Below are positions 32,762 through 41,588 of a stretch of 42,526 nt of DNA, in pieces (position 1 is the first letter of the stretch; every line of letters starts with the position of its first letter). The notes beneath the pieces were generated by a model, which did no database searches, was not told the DNA's origin, and saw only the letters and a program-made list of their open reading frames with translations. Both the position numbers and the translations under genes were made by a program. This DNA is from Virgisporangium ochraceum (GTDB taxonomy: Bacteria; Actinomycetota; Actinomycetes; Mycobacteriales; Micromonosporaceae): positions 1 to 42,526 of the forward strand of contig NZ_BOPH01000029.1 in the NCBI RefSeq assembly GCF_016863655.1, in the 5' to 3' direction.

Positions 32762-33031
32762 CTGTCGATCCCGTCAGCGGCGCTGGCCGTACTCGACCTG
32801 ACTGACCGCGCCAGAAGCCGGCACCGGGCAGGTGAGCTGGTCGACCGTGCCCCCAGCCTCGCGAGCCGGCAGATAACCATGATCCTGGTCATCGACGAGC
32901 GCCGCGTGGAGCTGGCCGCCCTCGATGCCCACCAGGTCCTCGAGCTAGTCAGCAATGGGGCACCGAAATCCGACCCCGCCGCCGCCGACGCCCCGTCAGG
33001 TCCGGCGATTGGTCGATCCGAGGCGACATAA
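32762..33031 (+). pseudogene. 3' remnant of an unrecognised gene
   Basis: An open stretch of 89 codons without a proper start ends in TAA at 33031. It reads LSIPSAALAVLDLTDRARSR, then HRAGELVDRAPSLASRQITM and ILVIDERRVELAALDAHQVLELV. The codon bias and composition are those of a real gene. It begins right at the end of the IS5 fragment, so the IS insertion removed its 5' part. Family unknown. Confidence 0.4.
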
Positions 33032-33344
33032 CGACCGTTATCGAACCCGTGGAACGAAATCCTGATTTATCGTCTCGCGCGGTTCCGTATCACGCGGACT
33101 ACGTCCGTTTGAGGATCGGCGGTGAACTACGCTGTTGGGTCAGCGTAGTGACCGCCGACCACCATTCGCCAACACGTGATTGTGATGGCTTCGACTGTCG
33201 TCGCTCGGAATTCCCGACTTGGGCTCGCCTATTGGTCGACATCGCAAGACCCGCATCCAACCACTGACGAGTGCCTGCCCTCGACGCAGGGCCGTCGGCC
33301 CGATTGGCCGAACCCAGCGGTGCGACCTGACTACCAGGGCAAGC
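33032..33344. other. gene-poor stretch with a large hairpin
   Basis: No convincing gene is seen. An imperfect palindrome at 33117-33157 pairs CGGCGGT with ACCGCCG and ACTACGCTG with CAGCGTAGT around a TTGGGT loop, with a GA/G bulge. A second short palindrome ATAACGACCGTTAT lies at 33028-33041. Confidence 0.5.
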
Positions 33345-33525
33345 GGCCGGTGGCACCGGACCCTAGTGAGCCACCGGTTCACCGCACCCGCCCCGGATGT
33401 GGTGTTGTGCGGGACCTGATCGAGATCGTCACCGACGAAGGGAAGCTGTATCTGGCAACGGTGTCGGACCTGCATTCACGGCAGATGCTCGGCTACGCCA
33501 CGTCCGAGCGGCAGGGAGGAACGCA
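33345..33525 (+). pseudogene. IS3-type transposase fragment, frameshifted
   Basis: The two frames together read HRFTAPAPDVV followed by LIEIVTDEGKLYLATVSDLHSRQMLGYATSERQ, a segment conserved just inside the catalytic core of IS3 OrfB. The break at GTGTTGTGCGGGACC is a missing base (CGGGGACCTG expected for the Gly-Asp pair). Both ends are missing. Confidence 0.65.
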
Positions 33526-33536
33526 GGCCCGCCGCT

Positions 33537-33872
33537 TCAGGTCCCGACTAATGGGGCACATACCGTCCATATCTCACTCTCGAGCTGATCATACTGTTGC
33601 GGATCGCCCGCCGACGCACGCAAATCCTTCAACTGCCGCTCAAAATTGGACCATTCCGCATCCTTATCGGCGGCCTTCCCTGCGGCGTCCACCGCTTCAT
33701 CCAGCCTCCGTTCGATCTCGGCTCGGTCCACCACGACCTTCTCTCGGTCGACACGGAGCTGCCCGAAGAACGTACAGGCATCTTTCACGTCGTCTAACGC
33801 CCGCTGTTCCGTGCACGCCGTGCCCGCGGCGAGACAGAGGCCGAGTACAGTAAATAGTGCCCACCTGCGCAT
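33537..33872 (-). CDS. small lipoprotein-like protein
   Basis: 111 aa. The N-terminus MRRWALFTVLGLCLAAGTAC is a lipoprotein-type signal with a possible lipobox (AGTAC, Cys20). The mature part is charged and helical (LRVDREKVVVDRAEIERRLDEAVDAAGKAADKDAEW, quoted by RAEIERRLDEAVDAAGKAAD). ATG 33872 is chosen; its family is not recognised. It starts 10 bp after the stop of the truncated DUF6973-like gene on the same strand, so the two were probably one operon, in a toxin-then-immunity order. Confidence 0.5.
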   Translation of the reverse strand: MRRWALFTVLGLCLAAGTACTEQRALDDVKDACTFFGQLRVDREKVVVDRAEIERRLDEAVDAAGKAADKDAEWSNFERQLKDLRASAGDPQQYDQLESEIWTVCAPLVGT

Positions 33873-33882
33873 GCTGATGAGC

Positions 33883-34527
33883 CTAGCCACGCCGTGACAT
33901 ATCGAAGCATCCGACCCTACTGCAACCTCCGGCGTCGACCGCGGCCATGACCATTTCGATCGCGGCTTCTGCCGCCTTCCGCATCTGCCCTTCCCCGCCC
34001 CGGATCTCCCCCAGGCCGGGGTGATCCGGCGAATTTTCGACTTTCTCGCGAGCCGCGAGTCCGATCTTGATACCCATCTCATTGTTTCGCATGTCAATTC
34101 TGGAATCTGTGCTTCCGTAGGTGGGGGCTCCAGATCTCGGTCCGTCAAGTTCATGGGCTACGGCGAGAAGGCGAGCGTCATCAGGCGAAATACCCTGTGC
34201 AACCAGAATCGCCATCCACAATCCGTGGTGCCGGGCGTTCCAGTCCGGATCAAATGGATCGCCGCTGCGCGGTACCCCGCCAGAGATTTCTTCCGCCAGT
34301 TCTAGTGCCGTCTTGGCGGCCACACAGTCAATGCCCAACATGCGACACCAAGCAATTTCATGGGGACCCAGCCGCTCAGGCAGATCTGCGCAGTACAAGC
34401 CAAACAAGAAACACACCTCCCGCGCCGTGCCAAACTTCGCCATCATCTCGTCGGCCCGACGTTTGAGCGCCGCCTCCTCCTCTGTGAGCGGACAGGGAGT
34501 TCCGCTTGCACCCTTACAGCGGTTATC
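33883..34527 (-). pseudogene. DUF6973-like protein, 5' end cut off by IS30
   Basis: The frame is open from the IS30 left end to the stop, reading NRCKGASGTPCPLTEEEAALKRRADEMMAKFGTAREV and then WNARHHGLWMAILVAQGI, LAVAHELDGP and DSRIDMRNNEMGIKIGLAAREK. The spaced His (RHH), AHE and D-x-x-NN blocks resemble the DUF6973 fold, as I recall it, which occurs at the C-terminus of some secreted or toxin-like proteins. The first usable start is ATG 34446, which would give 187 aa, but the coding sense runs upstream of it into the IS, so the N-terminal part is lost. Confidence 0.5.
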
Positions 34528-35982
34528 TGCCCGGATTCAACCGGTGGTCGCAACACCTCGGGTGTGGAGGTGGCAATGGGCAGGCCGGCCGGGTGGATGA
34601 AGGCGTTGACGGGCAGGTCGCCGATGAAGTCGCCGGGTGCGCCGGCGCTTCGGCGAGAGGTCGAGCGCCGGTTCTGGCGTGAGATCGCCAGGGGCTTGAG
34701 CAGTGAGGATGCGGCGGTTGCGGTCGGCGTGTCGCAGGCGGCCGGGGGTCGGTGGTTCCGGCAGCGTGGCGGGATGCCGTTGTTCATGGTGTCTGCGCTC
34801 AAGGGCCGGTACTTGTCGTTCACCGAGCGAGAGGAGATCGCCGTGTTGAAGGCCCGCAACGTCGGCGTGCGGGAGATCGCCCGGCGGTTGGGCCGCGATC
34901 CGTCGACGATTTCGCGGGAGTTGCGCCGCAACGCTGCAACTCGGGGAGCGAAGCTGGACTACCGGGCATCGGTCGCGCAATGGAAGGCAGAGTTGGTCGC
35001 CCGCCGTCCCAAGACAGCGAAACTGGTTTCCAACGACCGGCTACGCGAGTACGTGCAGCAGCGGTTGGCAGGTGAGGTTCACCATCTCGACGGCAGGCCG
35101 GCGCAGGGGCCGGTAACGGCGCCGTGGAAGGGGCGGAACAAGCCGCATCGGCAGGACCGGCGCTGGGCCACCGCGTGGAGCCCGGAACAGATCTCCAACC
35201 GGCTCCGGGTTGATTTCCCGGATGATGAGTCCATGCGCATCTCGCCGGAGGCGATTTACCAGTCCTTGTTCATCCAGGGGCGTGGGGCGTTGAAACGGGA
35301 CCTGGTCGCGTGTCTGCGCACCGGCCGAGCCTTGCGCGTTCCACGGGCTCGGGCGCGGCAACGGGCCGGCGGTCACGTCACGCCCGAGGTGATGATCAGC
35401 GAACGGCCCGCCGAGGTCGACGACCGCGCAGTTCCTGGGCACTGGGAAGGTGATCTGATCATCGGAACCGACCGGTCCGCGATCGGGACACTCGTCGAGC
35501 GAACCACCCGGTTCACAATGCTGCTGCACCTGCCACCCATGGACGGCTACGGCGCCGAGGAACGCGTGAAGAACGGTCCGGCGCTGGCCGGCCGTGGCGC
35601 CCAAGCCGTCCGGGACGCGATCACCGTCACGATCACCACCCTGCCAGATCACCTGCGTCAGACCCTCACCTGGGACCGCGGGAAGGAACTCGCCCAGCAC
35701 GCCCAGCTGAAGGTCAACACCGGTATCGAGGTCTACTTCGCCGACCCGCACAGCCCTTGGCAGCGCGGCACGAACGAAAACACCAATGGCCTGCTCCGCC
35801 AGTACTTCCCGAAGGGAACCGACCTGGCACGGTGGAGCCGTGACGACCTCGATGCCGTAGCTGCCACACTCAACAGCCGCCCGCGTAAGACACTCCACTG
35901 GAAGACACCGGCCGAGGCAATCAACGAACTGCTACTGTCTGCCCAAAGCAACGGTGTTGCGACCACCGGTTGAATCCGGGCA
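34528..35982 (+). mobile_element. IS30-family element, perfect 30-bp terminal inverted repeats
   Basis: The ends 34528-34557 and 35953-35982 are exact reverse complements over 30 bp. The tip is TGCCCGGATTCAACC. The element interrupts a cargo gene on its left and an IS3 transposase on its right, so it is among the youngest insertions of the island. No clear target duplication is visible. Confidence 0.9.
34576..35973 (+). CDS. IS30 family transposase
   Basis: 465 aa, full length. The N-terminal helix-turn-helix of the family appears as LSFTEREEIAVLKARNVGVREIARRLGRDPSTISRELRRN (quoted by GVREIARRLGRDPSTISREL). The catalytic acids are visible: GHWEGDLIIGTDRSAIGTLVER (first Asp), LTWDRGKELAQH (second Asp) and RGTNENTNGLLRQYFPKGTD (Glu). 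The stop lies inside the right inverted repeat. It appears intact and may be active. Confidence 0.92.
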   Translation: MGRPAGWMKALTGRSPMKSPGAPALRREVERRFWREIARGLSSEDAAVAVGVSQAAGGRWFRQRGGMPLFMVSALKGRYLSFTEREEIAVLKARNVGVREIARRLGRDPSTISRELRRNAATRGAKLDYRASVAQWKAELVARRPKTAKLVSNDRLREYVQQRLAGEVHHLDGRPAQGPVTAPWKGRNKPHRQDRRWATAWSPEQISNRLRVDFPDDESMRISPEAIYQSLFIQGRGALKRDLVACLRTGRALRVPRARARQRAGGHVTPEVMISERPAEVDDRAVPGHWEGDLIIGTDRSAIGTLVERTTRFTMLLHLPPMDGYGAEERVKNGPALAGRGAQAVRDAITVTITTLPDHLRQTLTWDRGKELAQHAQLKVNTGIEVYFADPHSPWQRGTNENTNGLLRQYFPKGTDLARWSRDDLDAVAATLNSRPRKTLHWKTPAEAINELLLSAQSNGVATTG

Positions 35983-36286
35983 ATATACGTCGATCCGTTA
36001 CACGATAAGACTTTCCGACGTCGGAGTGATGCCATCCGTTGGTAGCGTGGCCGGTTCGTACGGCAACGCGATGGCCGAAGCACTCAACGGCACGTTCAAG
36101 GCCGAGCTGATCCACCGGCGCGGGCCGTGGAAGACGCGTGCGCAGACCGAGATCGCGATCTACGAGTGGATCTCCTGGTACAACAACGCCCGGATCCACA
36201 CCTCGATCGGCGACATGCCACCGATCGAGTACGAGCACCAGTACTACGCTCAGACCATCACCCCGGCGTCGATCGGCGCCACATAA
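35983..36286 (+). pseudogene. IS3-type transposase C-terminal fragment
   Basis: It begins at the IS30 right edge as YTSIRYTIRLSDVGVMPSVGSV, then NAMAEALNGTFKAELIHR and YEWISWYNNARIHTSIGDMPPIEYE, the conserved C-terminal third of IS3 OrfB with the catalytic Glu in NAMAEAL. It stops at 36284-36286. IS30 split the gene inside the conserved GSQYTS block. It may belong to the same IS as the piece at 33345-33525, but the DNA between them is missing or replaced. Confidence 0.75.
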
Positions 36287-36561
36287 CCCGGCCTCCAAGA
36301 TCCCCGGGGTGGCTCAATGACGATCTGGAGCGAGTGTCGGAAGGCCGCTACCGTCGCGACGGTAATCACGCCGACGTCTCTGGCCTCAAGGTTCTGCGGA
36401 ATGTCGCCGCCCGCTCGGCGGCAAATCCGTGAACCTGACCATGGCGGCGTGTCCAGGTCCGCTCGCCGCCTCTGTCGTCGACAGCCTCGAGCAACTCCCG
36501 TACGGTGATCACGAGCGGCAGTCCGCGATGGCTTGCCACGCCCCGGCCGGTTGATTGTTCG

Positions 36562-36822
36562 GTGGCTGTACCGCAACAGGACATCGCCAGGATGTGGCAG
36601 GCCCACTACGGTCGCTGGTTTCCGCCGTTCCTACGAGGTGCCCGGGTCGGCGACATCGAGGTGGTCCTCCTCGACTTCGACACCGCCGGCTGCGTCAGCA
36701 CGTGGCTGAGCAATGGGGGGCACCTTGACCCCGAGAGGACACGAATCCTCGCGACCTGTGTCGAAGAGCTCGACACTGTGGTCACTCTTCGGCGAGGCGG
36801 AGTTCGATCGTGCGGCGGGTGA
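36562..36822 (+). CDS. small hypothetical protein, probably truncated
   Basis: 86 aa from GTG 36562, with a helical C-terminal block: QDIARMWQAHYGRWFPPFLRG, DIEVVLLDFDTAGCVSTWLSN and [19 protein letters not shown]. This has real-protein composition, but the last residues ([10 protein letters not shown]) look like a frame run-off, so the natural C-terminus may be gone. It overlaps the S1-protein 3' end by about 40 bp, convergently. Not recognised. Confidence 0.35.
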   Translation: MAVPQQDIARMWQAHYGRWFPPFLRGARVGDIEVVLLDFDTAGCVSTWLSNGGHLDPERTRILATCVEELDTVVTLRRGGVRSCGG

Positions 36823-37279
36823 CGTCGACGTTGATGATCTTTACTTTGACCAGGTCCCCCTCCGTGACCGCCCGTTCGTACAGCCAGAACTTGTGGAGCA
36901 GTCCTTCGAAACCGTTGGCCAGGTCTTCGACTCGGACGAACGCGCCGAAGGGCAACAGCTTGGTGACGGGGCCGGTGACGATCGTGCCGACTTGGACATC
37001 GAGCAGTGGGTCCGCCTGGAGGCTCTTGAGGGACAGGGCTACTCGTACACGTTCGAGGTCGACATCGAGGACCTCGGCGGAGATCTGCTGTCCCACGGCC
37101 ACGATGTCGGCGGGGTGGTTGACGTGGCGCCAGGACAGTTCGGGGAGGTTGATGTGCGCGGTAATGCCTCCGATATCGACGAAGGTGACGGAGAAAGGCG
37201 CGATCTCGGTCACCGTGCCGGTGACGATCTGTCCGGGGCGCACGGTCGTGAGAACAGCAGACTCCTGGTCGCCGGTCAC
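36782..37279 (-). CDS. two-S1-domain RNA-binding protein
   Basis: 165 aa consisting of two S1/OB domains. Domain 1 (about 14-85) has [32 protein letters not shown]; domain 2 (about 93-163) has [33 protein letters not shown] (quoted by [16 protein letters not shown] and [13 protein letters not shown]). Full ribosomal S1 has four or more; this is a short free-standing version. The GTG start at 37279 overlaps the recombinase stop (GTGA at 37276-37279), so the two genes are translationally coupled. An RNA-binding partner of a recombinase is not a standard arrangement. Confidence 0.75.
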
Positions 37280-37887
37280 CTCGTATCTCCCGCCGCCGAT
37301 GCGGGATCCGCGAAGACGAGGTTCCAGCGTGGTGAGGTCTCGGGGACGCCTGTCTCGGCGGCGATGTTGCCGAGGCTGATGCCCTGGGCTTCAAAGAGCC
37401 GGCCGTATTTGATCTTGTTGTCGGGATGGGCGGCGGGGCGGCAGACGCGACGGCCGGCGGCCACGGCGTGGGCGTGTTCGGCGGTGAAGGCGCGTTCCAT
37501 CTCGGCGAACCGGGCCAGCAGGAGGAAGGCGACGCGGCCCATGCCCTCAGCGGCGGTACTGATCGGCAACGGGTCGGCCAGAGACCGCACGCCGATGTGG
37601 CGCTCGGCGAGGTCATGGACGAGATTAGGGACTTCGCGCAGGTTCCGGCCGAGTCGGTCGAGGGTGTACACCACGATCGTGTCGCCGGCGAGGGCGTACG
37701 TGAGGAGCGCGGCCAGCCCGTCGCCGGTGAAGATCCGGTCGCCGGTGATGCCGCCGGCGGCCACGGCGTCGAGTTGCCGTTCGAGGCTCTGTTTCGTGGC
37801 CGAAACCCGGGCATCGCCGAGGCCCAGCCGGGCGTCGGGGCGACTGGCAGTGGAAGCCACGGGGCGAAATCGTACCGGAGTTGTCAC
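37276..37887 (-). CDS. serine recombinase (resolvase/invertase type), possibly defective
   Basis: 203 aa. The catalytic Ser29 sits in [17 protein letters not shown], and the resolvase core continues as [31 protein letters not shown] and [22 protein letters not shown]. Compared with the usual family sequence, about ten residues are missing between RIF and GLAALL (normally an SGA...RPGL segment), and the C-terminal helix-turn-helix ([15 protein letters not shown]) is altered. Both could weaken activity. GTG 37887 is the likeliest start; a GTG at 37857 is possible. It is coupled to the S1 gene by overlap. Confidence 0.75.
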
Positions 37888-38050
37888 CTTACTGCCGTTT
37901 CGGAACGCCAGTTTCGGTACGGCTTGGGACCGAATATCGGCCCGCCACCCATCGTCAATCAAGATCATTCTTAACTGTTCCGGTTACAGGGAAGTGGATC
38001 GAGCGCAAATCCGGACGCCGCGCTCCTCGCGGCCAGATCCGGAAACGTGA

Positions 38051-38461
38051 TCAAGCGCCGACAGCGGCTACGCCGAGCGCGTTGATGATCTCGACGCGCC
38101 GCCATCGGGCCGCCCCGGGCAATCGTGCTTCGATCTGTGTGACCGAACAGTACGGCTTGACCGTTGCGCAGCAGGTGCCCGTTGTCGGGCACCTGGGCGA
38201 TCGCCAGCGTGACCCCGGCCGGACCGGAGCACTCCAGGCTGCCCTTGCCGGTGCGGTCGGACACGATCTCGGAGTGGGCCGCCCAGGACCGCTGGCCGCT
38301 GAAGAACGTGAACGTGTAGTCGACCTCGAAGACCTTGACGTCGGCCCGGCGACCTCGCCGGTGCAGAACAGATCGACGGGGTCGGTGGGCTGGAGTAGAG
38401 CACGACCGGTTCGCCAGCCCGCAGGTCGAGCGGGATCGCCTCGCCGGCCGATCGCCCGCTG
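38051..38461 (-). pseudogene. multiply frameshifted hypothetical gene
   Basis: Three frames must be joined to read a sensible protein: AIPLDLRAGEPVVLYSS, then TDPVDLFCTGEVAG, then DVKVFEVDYTFTFFSGQRSWAAHSEIVSDRTGKGSLECSG (quoted by VDYTFTFFSGQRSWAAHSE) with AGVTLAIAQVPDNGHLL, then RWRRVEIINALGVAAVG before the stop at 38051. Each block has coding composition. The whole resembles the extracytoplasmic part of small actinobacterial membrane proteins, not identified further. At least two frameshifts show it is dead. Confidence 0.6.
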
Positions 38462-38699
38462 CCGGGAAGTCGGCAACTATTGGATTCGACGGGTGGCCAA
38501 CTCGTGGGACGAGAGGATTCGCACCCTCGGCCGCTGCCCGGAACGTCCGGCGGTGGGCGCACGACATGGGCGCTCTCCCCGCGATCCGGTGCGTCACCCC
38601 ATCCGATCGCCGTTACCGTCACGCATCGAGCTCACAGTGGCATGTATCTGGGCCGAGCCATTCGGGACGGTGACGTTGCGACCGTCCGTCGCGTGCCGG

Positions 38700-41234
38700 T
38701 CAGAGTCTCAACCGCCACACTGTGAAGTCGTCGCGGCCGGCACATGCCATCCGGCCGTTGGCCGCACCGCAGCTGCCGGGCCGCGCCGTCACGGTTTCGA
38801 GTTTCTTGCGGCTCCCGGTGTTCAGGTCCACCTGCATGATGGTGATCGACTGCGGTGTGGCGGCCCAGTCGGCCGTCGCCGCCCCTTTGACCGGGCGGCT
38901 CGGTACGAGCACGGCGTCGTTGTCGTAGACCTGCAGGAGGGTTCCGTCGAAGGTGGTCGCGGGGCCGCGCGCGTTGACGGTGATCGAGCCCGCGGACCCG
39001 AACGCCAAGGTCGGCACGATCAGGACCGTCGCCGTCGACGCGGTGGGAACGGCGGCGGCGTGCGGGACTGAGACGAGGTCGGGTACCTCGGGAAAGCGGT
39101 ACACGGTCAGGCCGGTCGTCGTGGCAGCGTTGTTCACCTCGTCGAAGACGCAGAGCTCCGGCTGCTTCGGTCGGCACATGGCGATCCGGACCGGCGTGCG
39201 ATCGGGTGCACCCTTGAACACCGCCGTACCGTTCCGGAACACCTGGTACCCGGCTTTGTTCTCCGCATACCAGGTGACTCCCGCCTGGTGATCGTGGACA
39301 AACAGGGCACCCGGATGGCCCGGCGGTACCGGCGTCGGGGCGATGGCGACGCGTGGGTTGCCAACGGTGAATGAGTACACCCTTCCGTCGGGGCCGGCTA
39401 CCGTGACGCCGTTACTGTCGACGTTGAAGCTGCCGGCCAGGGTCGCGCCGGGTGGAGCGTTCACCTGGCGTGGCTCAGGGCTGGCGGTGTCGCCGGACCG
39501 CAACGTGCCGGTCGCCGCCGCGAAGACGACGTAATGCAGCCGGTCGTGTCCGCCGGACGGAAACATGATGTCCTCGCCCTTAGCGAGCTCGATAGTCGCG
39601 TGCCGAGTCCCGTCGAAGACCTCGACGGTCCGGGTACCTTCCGGCGTTGGCCGGGGGAACAGGGCCATCCACGAGCCGATCGCCCGCGCGCTGGCCCACG
39701 GACCCTTGCCCGTCGACCGCTGGCGGCGCGTCGAGTCCCCAGCGGACTCGAGGGTGACTACTTCGGCCCTGCCGTCGGCGCGCTCGCCGATGACGAACGT
39801 CGGTCCGAAGGTCACCAGGGCCTGCCGGTAGCCGGACGGTGCGAGATCGGCGATGGTGACGGTTCGATCGGGCCGGAACGGGTCGGAGTCGCGGATGTAC
39901 AGCCAGGTGGCGCCGCCAAGGGCGACCACGCCGACGAGCACGACCACCAGGACCCACGCCCACGCTCCACGCCGCCGGGTGGGCGCGGCGCCGAAGGGCC
40001 GTCCGGGCGGTGGCTGTGCGGGGACGGGCATGGCAGAGGGCACCGCACCGGCCCGGCGCGGCGTCGCCGCCGGGCTGTGCCGCGGTACCGCCGGCAGCCC
40101 GCCGGAGACGAGCATGCCGGCGGGTGACTGGACGGGGCCGGCGGGCCGGGCCGGACCGGCGGGACCGGTGACCGGGCCGGCGATCGCGCCTTCGGCGACG
40201 GGCAGTTCGGGTTGTTCGAGGACGGTGGGTGCGACGCCGGTCTCCACGTGTAGGAGCCGGGCCACGAGAGGGGTACGGCTGGTGCCGCCGACGAGGAAGA
40301 TCCCGGCCAACCGGTCGGCGCTGAGGCCGGCCTGACGCGTAGCCCGGGTCAGCTCGGCTGTCGCCCGCCGGACCAACGGCGTGGCGAGGTGCTCGAACTC
40401 GTCGCGGGTCAGGTGCAGCGACGCGCTGACCCCGGGCACCGGGATCGGGGCGGACGGTGCGCGTGACAGCGTCTCCTTCGCCGCCCGGACGTCGTCCCAG
40501 AACATTCGCCGGTTGCGCCGGCCCAGTTCGTCCAACGGGTGGTTGATCTGCGCCCAGACCTCGGGATGCTGAACCGCGAGCGACGGGCCGAGATGCGTGA
40601 CGATCGCGGCGTCGATGTCCAGACCGCCCAGGTCCTCGGCGCCGCCACTGGCGGCCACCGTGAACGTCGGACCGTCGTTGCGAACCAGCGCCACGTCGAG
40701 CGTGCCGCCGCCGAAGTCGAAGATCGCCAGCGTCGACCCTACCGGCACCGGGCGGCGCATCATTCCGGTGAAGTAGCGGGCCGCGGCGATCGGCTCGCTC
40801 ATCAGGTCCACCGCGGGCCACCCCGCTGCCGAGGCCGCCTGACGTAACCGTCCTGTCCGCGATGCGCCCCACATGGCCGGACAGGTGATGACCGCCGGCG
40901 GCAGATGACCCACGGCATCGGTCACCGCCCGTGCCACCGCCCGCAGCGGCGCGGCGAGCGCCTCGACGATCGGCAGTTCCCGGTCACCGAGCAAGAGCAC
41001 GTCCTCGTCGATCCGTCGCTTCGGGTTGGGTTCGAACCGGGCCGGGTCGAGTTGGGCCATCCGGTTGGCGTCCCGGCCGACCCGCAGGTTCCCGTCGCTG
41101 TCCAGGAACAGGGCGCTGGGCAGCACCGGCTGACCGTCGAAGAGCACGGGTCGGGTCCGGCCGTCCGGCCAACGGACGATCGCAATCGTGTTGGACGTGC
41201 CCAGGTCGATACCGACCGCGTACCCGCCGTCCAC
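38700..41234 (-). CDS. membrane-anchored Hsp70 (DnaK-type ATPase) family protein
   Basis: 844 aa in three parts. Residues 1-345 are an Hsp70-like actin-fold ATPase: phosphate-1 GIDLGTSNTIAIV (8-20), phosphate-2 IFDFGGGTLDVALV (171-184) and an adenosine block FLVGGTSRTPLV (313-324). After a Pro/Gly linker there is one membrane span (about 423-447, WAWVLVVVLVGVVALGGATW). Residues 450-844 form a beta-rich domain outside the cell (YSFTVGNPRV, WYAENKAGYQVFRNGTAVF). The substrate-binding domain of DnaK is absent. GTG 41234 has GGGGGAGG 7 bases upstream. It is the only large intact cargo gene of the island. Confidence 0.85.
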   Translation of the reverse strand: MDGGYAVGIDLGTSNTIAIVRWPDGRTRPVLFDGQPVLPSALFLDSDGNLRVGRDANRMAQLDPARFEPNPKRRIDEDVLLLGDRELPIVEALAAPLRAVARAVTDAVGHLPPAVITCPAMWGASRTGRLRQAASAAGWPAVDLMSEPIAAARYFTGMMRRPVPVGSTLAIFDFGGGTLDVALVRNDGPTFTVAASGGAEDLGGLDIDAAIVTHLGPSLAVQHPEVWAQINHPLDELGRRNRRMFWDDVRAAKETLSRAPSAPIPVPGVSASLHLTRDEFEHLATPLVRRATAELTRATRQAGLSADRLAGIFLVGGTSRTPLVARLLHVETGVAPTVLEQPELPVAEGAIAGPVTGPAGPARPAGPVQSPAGMLVSGGLPAVPRHSPAATPRRAGAVPSAMPVPAQPPPGRPFGAAPTRRRGAWAWVLVVVLVGVVALGGATWLYIRDSDPFRPDRTVTIADLAPSGYRQALVTFGPTFVIGERADGRAEVVTLESAGDSTRRQRSTGKGPWASARAIGSWMALFPRPTPEGTRTVEVFDGTRHATIELAKGEDIMFPSGGHDRLHYVVFAAATGTLRSGDTASPEPRQVNAPPGATLAGSFNVDSNGVTVAGPDGRVYSFTVGNPRVAIAPTPVPPGHPGALFVHDHQAGVTWYAENKAGYQVFRNGTAVFKGAPDRTPVRIAMCRPKQPELCVFDEVNNAATTTGLTVYRFPEVPDLVSVPHAAAVPTASTATVLIVPTLAFGSAGSITVNARGPATTFDGTLLQVYDNDAVLVPSRPVKGAATADWAATPQSITIMQVDLNTGSRKKLETVTARPGSCGAANGRMACAGRDDFTVWRLRL

Positions 41235-41482
41235 TCGCGCCTCCCCCAGTGCGTCGACGGAGCGCGAGTGTAGACGGATCGTCTATGGGAAAGAGTGTTT
41301 CCGGGGTCTCCAATGGCGACAATGCCTGCCTGCTGACCGCGAACAGCGCACCCGACCGACCGCACCAATTGGCGGTCTCTCTTTGTTGTCGAATCCGGGG
41401 TCGCCATTGTCGAACGTGCCGTCCATGTCAAGCGCCGGATGACGCGGAGCCCAACGTGCCGGTGGACCGTACGCGTTCCATC

Positions 41483-41513
41483 AGCTACCGGAAATGGCTT
41501 CTCTCCGGTAGCT
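41483..41513. repeat. 9-bp inverted repeat with 13-nt loop
   Basis: AGCTACCGG (41483-41491) pairs perfectly with CCGGTAGCT (41505-41513). It lies in the gene-free right end of the island, about 250 bp upstream of the Hsp70-like start. Possibly a terminator or an IS end. Confidence 0.55.
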
Positions 41514-41588
41514 CGATCCTGGGTTGGGCTACCACAAGATCGTGTTCACTATTCTCGGCATGACCGGGCGCTTGCGAGCGCCCCCCTC

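Noticed and set aside
36606..37814. Alternative minus-strand frame across the S1 and recombinase genes
   Set aside because: The overlapping frames with S1 and resolvase motifs explain the DNA; this one has proline/arginine-rich noise.
37888..37968. ATG 37968 as start of the recombinase
   Set aside because: The first 27 residues have no family likeness and no ribosome site; GTG 37887 gives a more plausible length.
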